A DNA stretch of 64,000 nt from Protula sp. h YS-2021. Its lineage: Eukaryota > Annelida > Polychaeta > Sabellida > Serpulidae. Below are positions 58,506 through 64,000 of this stretch, piece after piece. A program made the position numbers and the translations under genes. The stretch lies in the NCBI GenBank assembly GCA_949752745.1, contig OX457027.1, positions 63,284,329 through 63,348,328 of the forward strand. Reading direction: 5' to 3'. Within the stretch, counting starts at the first letter, position 1; each line of letters opens with the position of its first letter. The notes under the pieces are model-generated. The model saw nothing but the letters and a program-made list of their open reading frames with translations, had not been told where the DNA came from and ran no database searches.

Positions 58506-59287
58506 CAAATATTTGTGTTTAAAACCAACTTCATCAGAAACGTTCTTTTTATATTCAGATTCCTTTCTAGCCTGAAATTAAATATGAGCTATGTGTGCGA
58601 AATTGTGGGCAAGTTTCGAGTTTGCGCGAAGCGGGCGCCCCTACGACTTAGCCGTTAGAATAGCCTATATGAGACAAGTCACGTGATACGCATGAAGAAA
58701 TATAAACTTCACCCATATATGCCCTATTGGTATATGGTATTCCCGCTTATATTCAGACGTTTACTCCAACGGCATTTTGTCCGGCGACATTTATTAAGCT
58801 ACTATGAGCTCCTATACATCTTTACATTTCTGAATTTTTTTTTGTTATTGTGATTTCACATAAAATTTGGAAAGACAAAATGACATACCGCGATAGACTA
58901 ATATTCGGTCGCGGGTATCAAATGCCAGTGTCACTGTAGCGTTGCGTATTTAATGAGAAGTGACAGTCCGCATTTACAAACCGTAAAATTTATCATTCAA
59001 AATCAATTTAATCGAAATGTCTTTCCTTATGCTGCATGCAGATTATTCCTCCTCAACTATCAAAGAAAGGATCAAGAATCTATAAAAAAAAGAGACAAGA
59101 TATTTAAATAAGGGCAATTAGAAAGCTGAGAGCGTATTTATAAACATCATCGTTACATCTTTGGACACTGCATCCCCCGCCCCCATCCCACCCCCGTACT
59201 CAACTTGTTTCCTGCAGTCTGGCGGTTATTACAAAGACAAAAGTCGTGTATTGAAGTACCAAACATAACACAGAAAAAAACCGACGA
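58506..59287. other. Convergent intergenic region
   Basis: It lies between the ends of NF-YB (+) and the death-domain gene (-) and must hold the 3' UTR of the latter. No convincing minus-strand poly(A) signal was fixed. No repeat was recognised. Confidence 0.4.
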
Positions 59288-59634
59288 TTATGCTGCTGGA
59301 AAGCAATCGGACGTCAGTTCCACATTGTCTTTGCTGCGTTCCACGACAACGTCGGCGATTTCCAGGAATCCAGCCTCTTTGAGCCCCCTCTCCAAGTCCG
59401 CAATCTTGTCCTTGTCCTTGGCTCCGGAGCGCATCTCTTTCCAGTACTGGAGCATAGCCGCACACATGGCCTCGTCACTGCTTTGTTTTTCGGTGCCCTC
59501 GAGACGAATGTTCACCAGGCGTGTTGTTGGGATGTTTAGGTACATGGCTAGTATCATCCCTTTACTTTTAACTTCTTTGGCCAAGTGAGTGAGGCTCTCT
59601 GTAGACAACACAGCCAGCTCTTTCTTCTGTGGAA
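59288..59634 (-). CDS. Death-domain protein, final coding exon
   Basis: On the minus strand the exon follows CTTGTGATTTCAG and is open for 115 codons to TAA at 59,290-59,288. It starts in phase 1. The segment from ELAVLSTESLTHLAKEVK through MYLNIPTTRLVNIRLE, EAMCAAMLQYWKEM and ADLERGLKEAGFLEIADVV fits the six-helix death-domain pattern: buried Leu/Ile, Leu-x-Ile-P before helix 3, M-L-x-x-W-K in helix 4-5, and L-x-x-G-L-x-x-A-G-x-x-x-I-A-D-V at the end. Death domains mediate homotypic adaptor contacts in apoptotic and immune signalling. What lies N-terminal is unknown because no upstream exon was found in the window. The domain call could be confused with another six-helix bundle. Confidence 0.65.
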
Positions 59635-59990
59635 CTGAAATCACAAGAAATTTATACAATATTGGGATTGTCTTCTCCAACGACTATAATAGGTAGGAAT
59701 TTGGGTCACTGGATTGTATACGGTGTGGGATAGGTAGGCTCTCAAAGGGAAAAACATTCCCTTCTCGAGGAGCCATAACATTATTCACGAGAACAGGTAA
59801 ACATGTTATACTTCGTTTTATAAAAACGGGAAAAACACTGGCAACAGAACACCTAAACCCACCATAGAAGTATCAACATTGCATATTTATAATATTTGCA
59901 ACGGAAAATATCCGGACATAGAAATGATAAGACTGGGAAGAAAAACATTCTTGTTTCTCATGCGAATTTCTTCACGTTTGACCGATCTTT
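59635..59990 (-). other. Intron of the death-domain gene
   Basis: Sequence upstream (minus sense) of the acceptor. No further exon was recognised. Confidence 0.5.
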
Positions 59991-60538
59991 TTAACCAAGT
60001 CCACTTTGGCGGACTGGGTTAGTCGTATCACTATGGGGGGCTTGAATGTATGTGCGTATGTTAAACCTTTTCTTTAAAATGCTGCTCCTCCTACAGTTGT
60101 ACACCAATCGTTTAGAGGACACGCAGGAATGTTCCTCAGTGGTTCGCCTACAGGCTATTAATTTTTGCGCGGTTCGCCAAAAACTGCCGAAATGGTGGAA
60201 GTTTGAAGTTTGGCAAAAACTGGAACAAATGGTAGTAATAACTGAATTGTCAAACCATTCATTTCTCTCAGTCTTTTCAAATAGTTACAAAATTTTAATC
60301 GAAAGTTTTTTAGGTGCTTCTCCACCTGGACTTTGCTTTTTTTCGCAAATGACAAAAAAAATGCCGAAATGGTCTAATTTTAAAAAGTTTGTAAAATTGT
60401 GTAAATGTCGGTAAAAACGTGAATCGTCAAAACCCAACCTCTCCAGCATCCCCTTTCGCTTAGCCTCCAAATTCGAATTAAATGCATTTTACATACTTCA
60501 TTTTATGCTTAACAGTATTCGTTTTCTCTCTTTCCTTG
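59991..60538. mobile_element. Hairpin-ended element, copy C (3' end missing)
   Basis: It starts TTAACCAAGTCCACTTTGGCGG then ACTGGGTTAGTCGTATCACTAT and matches copies B and D through GGTTCGCC and CCTGGACTTTGC. It is interrupted at the start of copy D before the terminal palindrome. Confidence 0.75.
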
Positions 60539-61296
60539 TTAACCCAGCCAACATTGTCGGACTGGGTTAGTCGTATCACTATAGGGGGCTTGAATATATG
60601 TGCGTATGTTTATCTTTTTCTTTAAAATGCTACTCCTACAGTTTTGCTTCAATCGTTTTGATATTATGCAGGAATGTTCCCTGGGTGGTTCCCCACCTGG
60701 CAATTACTTTTTTGACGATTGACGGAAATCTGACAAAATGGCGGCACTTTATGTGCCCGTTTTGACCCATTTTTTAAATGCTACTCCTCCTACAGTTTTA
60801 CTCCAATCTTTAGATGTTAAGCAGGGATGTGCCTCAGGGGTTCGCCTACCAGACTTATTTTTTTTTTCGCGATTCGCCGAAAACTGCCGAAATGGCGGAA
60901 CTTTGAAGTTTGGCAAAAACTGGAATAAATGGTAGTAAATAACTAAATTGTCAAACCATTCATTTCTCTCAGTGTTTTTCAAATAGTTGTAGAATTTTAA
61001 TCGAAAGTTTCTTAGGTGCTTCTCCACCTGGACTTTGCTTTTTTCGCAAATGACAAAAAAAAAAAAATGCCGAAATGGTCTAATTTTAAAAAGTTTGCAA
61101 AATTGTGTAAATGTCGGTAAAAACGTGAATCGTCAAAACCCAACCTCTCCAACATCCTTTTTCGGGTAGCTTCCAAATTCGAACTAAATGCATTTTACAC
61201 ACTTCACTTTTTTGGGATAACAGTATTCGTTTCAGAGTTTTTCTCTCTTTCCTTGTTTGATAAACTCGGCTGGGTCATGTCCTTGGACATACTTGT
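60539..61296. mobile_element. Hairpin-ended element, copy D
   Basis: It has the left hairpin AACCCAGCCAACATTGTCGG/ACTGGGTT and the right end AACTCGGCTGGGTCATGTCC with the palindrome ATGTCCTTGGACAT. Its interior matches copy B closely. It is head to tail with copy C. Confidence 0.8.
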
Positions 61297-62091
61297 GTTA
61301 TTTTTTTTTTCAATTTTTCGCGGAAATTTTGGGTAGCACAGCATTGGCTAAAATTCTTATTTCGTTTATTTTATACTGTTTACTGGTTAATTAAAACGTT
61401 TAAATGATGTAACAATTATCAATTTAGAAGCCACTACTTCGAAGTGTTTTTTAGATGAAGCACCTGATGAAGATGCTTAGATGAAGCCTTAGGCCAAGAT
61501 TTTGGATAAATCTCTCCTCTGAACGGCCATTTTCATTACATTTTTGCCTCTTGGAGAAATGCATGTCACTATAATTTTTTAAATAACTGGCGGGCCCCCG
61601 GTCGATTTTTTTCTCAATCAACCACCGACAACAGATTAAAGCGTGAACTAAACTGGGATAAAAAAGGTTATTTTCGCGTTATGTAAAGGGCAGTTTGCGG
61701 AGGATTTATTAAGGTTTTTTTTCTTTTCTTTTTTTTTTTTTGATATCTCAAAAACTCATCAGAACAAATAAGATATTTTGAAAGTACTTAACTTTTTCAA
61801 ATTGATGTAAATAAAATGTATATGATTGTCGTGAACGCGATTATTCAGGAACCAAGCACCCGAGGTATTTGGAATTTACTTCACGCATGGGGGGGTTTCC
61901 GCACATTGATCGACATACCCTATTGACGTGTCTGTTAATTTAGAACTCATATCAGTTCAGCTTTAACATCACCCAAGTAGCCTTAACGTCGTTTCGTACT
62001 TATATTGAATGAGGAACAAGCGCAAGAAGGGCCAACATAGTCCCGGTATTTTACGATAGTAAACGTAAGAGTGTGTGTGGCTGTGTGTAAA

Positions 62092-62122
<31 letters not shown>

Positions 62123-63339
62123 TGTGTGAGTGTATGTATGTGCGTGTGTTTGTGAGGGTTTGTGTGTGTGTGTGAGGTGTTCGAGTGCGCGTGTGTCCGC
62201 GCGTGTGTGTATTTTCGTTGAAAAGTGACGAAAAGTAACACCGGTGGTTCCAGGTTGCAACAGTCCCTTAAGTATGACCATATGGCAACTATATTCCGTG
62301 TATGCAAAGTTGCAGCGCTATGGACAATTGACTACCAAGTACTTGATATGTGATTTAATGATGGGGCAACTAAACGTTTGATGAATTCATGTAACATATT
62401 TATACCACGTGGTGAATTTGAAATCGAGTCTGTCAATTTCCATATCACGTGGTATTAGTCATGGTAACATATGTTTACGATATGGCCATGCGCTTCGGTA
62501 AGATTGTCTACACATTTCTAGTACTCGCGATATTCTGAAACAAATTCTAGCAGGGCATTAAAATGAATTGATTAACATATCTAATAATGAGATTTGAAAA
62601 AGATTTTTTTTTTGAACAACACAGAATGCCAAATACAACAGCGGAAGTCATATGAGTCAGTCCAAAACTGCAACACCTAAACGTGAAAAACAAAGATCTG
62701 TTCAATTGTCCTACCTTTATTAACGAGGCTGTATTCAAGCAAATTCATTCTTACTAAATATACGTATAATTTAATTCGTAGAATCGGATATCCAGAATAT
62801 ACTATAATTTTGGTTTTGCAATCAAACGCAAATATTAATTGCCAACGTCAAAATAGAGACCAGAAGAACAAAGCAGATTTTGTATTTACTTTAGTAGCGT
62901 TAGTGTCAAATAAAACCCAGTTATGAATAAAGATTTATAGATCTTGTACTAAAGTGGTACAACATAACAGAAGATAGATTCGTCTACAGTGTGAAAACCT
63001 GGAGTGTTGTATTGATTCGTACATTAAAAGCAGTGTTCTTAATAATATAAATGGCCGTTTATAGAAACAAGGTTGGGTTAATTAAATATTTAGATATGAA
63101 TGGTATAAAGTTGTTACACGACAGCACTGGTGAAGTCATTTATGTGCCTGTAGCGGAGAACCTGGTGGAATTCTCGTCTCATTCAGTGTAAAAAATGAAC
63201 ACCTCGTCGTATACCATGGTGATTCTTGATAGGTGCTTGGTGTGTTTCTTAATATGTGGTATGCATACAGTAGATATCAACACTTGAATACCATACGAGG
63301 AAGTAGCAGGTCAGCATATGTTTACTATAAAAGGCCCGG
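61297..63339. other. No gene supported; GA/GT microsatellite
   Basis: A run of GA then GT-rich repeats occupies about 62,085-62,210. Poly-T tracts lie near 61,720-61,740. Short open frames cross these repeats and are not credible. Confidence 0.45.
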
Positions 63340-63605
63340 GTGTGTAGGGGCACCTCGTATCACATGTGTTATCATGCATGTCCAACAACACGCGGAGAAA
63401 GGGAGGTCCAGACGCGGTCCGCGCGGAGTGCCAATTCCGTTTAAAACGGGTTGGGGGAGGAATTTTCATTTAGTACTCCGCGTTTTTCACAGGGGGGGGG
63501 GGGGGGTTCTTTCGGTGCCGCACTCCGCGTTTTTGGTTAAAAAAGGAGTATTATTCCAAACGTCGCGTTTAGCACTCGTTTTAAAAAGTCATTGGCGCGC
63601 ACTCT
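63340..63605. repeat. Interspersed repeat, copy 2
   Basis: Related to 12,320-12,535 through TCACATGTGTTATCATGCATG, GGAGTGCCAATTCC and repeated ACTCCGCGTTTTT. A G-run of about 15 bases lies inside. Confidence 0.6.
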
Positions 63606-64000
63606 AACCGGTTTCCGCATGAGTGCACCCCACCCCCTTCCAGATCATATGGCCCTTGATGAGGCATAAAATTTTTGTTATTTAAAACTTTATTTGCATG
63701 AGAAATACATCTTTGCTGTGTTTTTGTAGTTGTGACTAATCTCTGCGTTTATCATTATCGCAATGTTTAATATTTTAATCAGTGAAATGATTATTGGCAT
63801 AGTTTGTATCTTTTCAGTTAAAAATAAAACATCATAAATTTAAAATGTTCAAAAACACATGTATTGTGAGAATATCAACTCAGCACCTCCCAGGAAACCC
63901 AAACATCGTGATCAAAGAAAGTAAAACAAACAAACTGTCCTTTAATTATTCAGTTTTTAAAAGACACACACGATGCTAACAGAAGCTACACAAAACCGTG

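Overview
The window is nuclear DNA from a repeat-rich invertebrate animal. It holds small exons with GT/AG borders, long introns, non-LTR retrotransposon remnants of several kinds, a DIRS-type tyrosine-recombinase retroelement, many short inverted-repeat elements, microsatellites and tandem arrays. About 155-bp tandem cores sitting inside elements with hairpin ends recall the pearl/Helentron-like elements of bivalves, so a mollusc or other lophotrochozoan is my best guess. That placement is inference. No prokaryotic feature is present.

Host genes I can support: (1) 2,772-4,266 (+), five phase-compatible exons of a KDM3/JMJD1-like histone demethylase, ending in its cysteine/histidine zinc finger; the JmjC part was not found. 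(2) 27,822-28,413 (+), two exons of an unrecognised gene, followed by a possible 3' UTR with AATAAA at 29,202. (3) 48,894 to about 58,500 (+), the gene for NF-YB, the histone-fold subunit of the CCAAT-binding factor: six firm coding exons give 188 residues, and the last exon is uncertain. (4) 59,288-59,634 (-), the final coding exon of a death-domain protein, facing NF-YB tail to tail.

Layout: 0-9 kb, LINE end, short inverted-repeat elements, a 1.7-kb foldback, the KDM3-like exons and a SINE family. 9.5-12 kb, LINE 3' end and a decayed DIRS-type element. 17-25 kb, two minus-strand LINEs. 25-29 kb, promoter-like motifs, a 179-bp satellite with a 538-bp higher-order repeat, and the unknown gene. 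31-37 kb, minisatellites, a roughly 380-bp array and two LINE remnants. 37-44 kb, tandem arrays split by a 5.2-kb composite insertion. 44-48.3 kb, nested LINEs and two inverted-repeat elements lying in TA microsatellites. 48.9-58.5 kb, NF-YB with introns full of repeats. 59-61 kb, death-domain exon and two hairpin-ended elements.

The host genes show no sign of working together. Most of the sequence is a record of transposition: elements nested in elements, elements in microsatellites, and near-identical copies of one short element 27 kb apart. Exon calls rest on reading frame, splice-site consensus, phase agreement and family motifs read by eye; no alignment was run.
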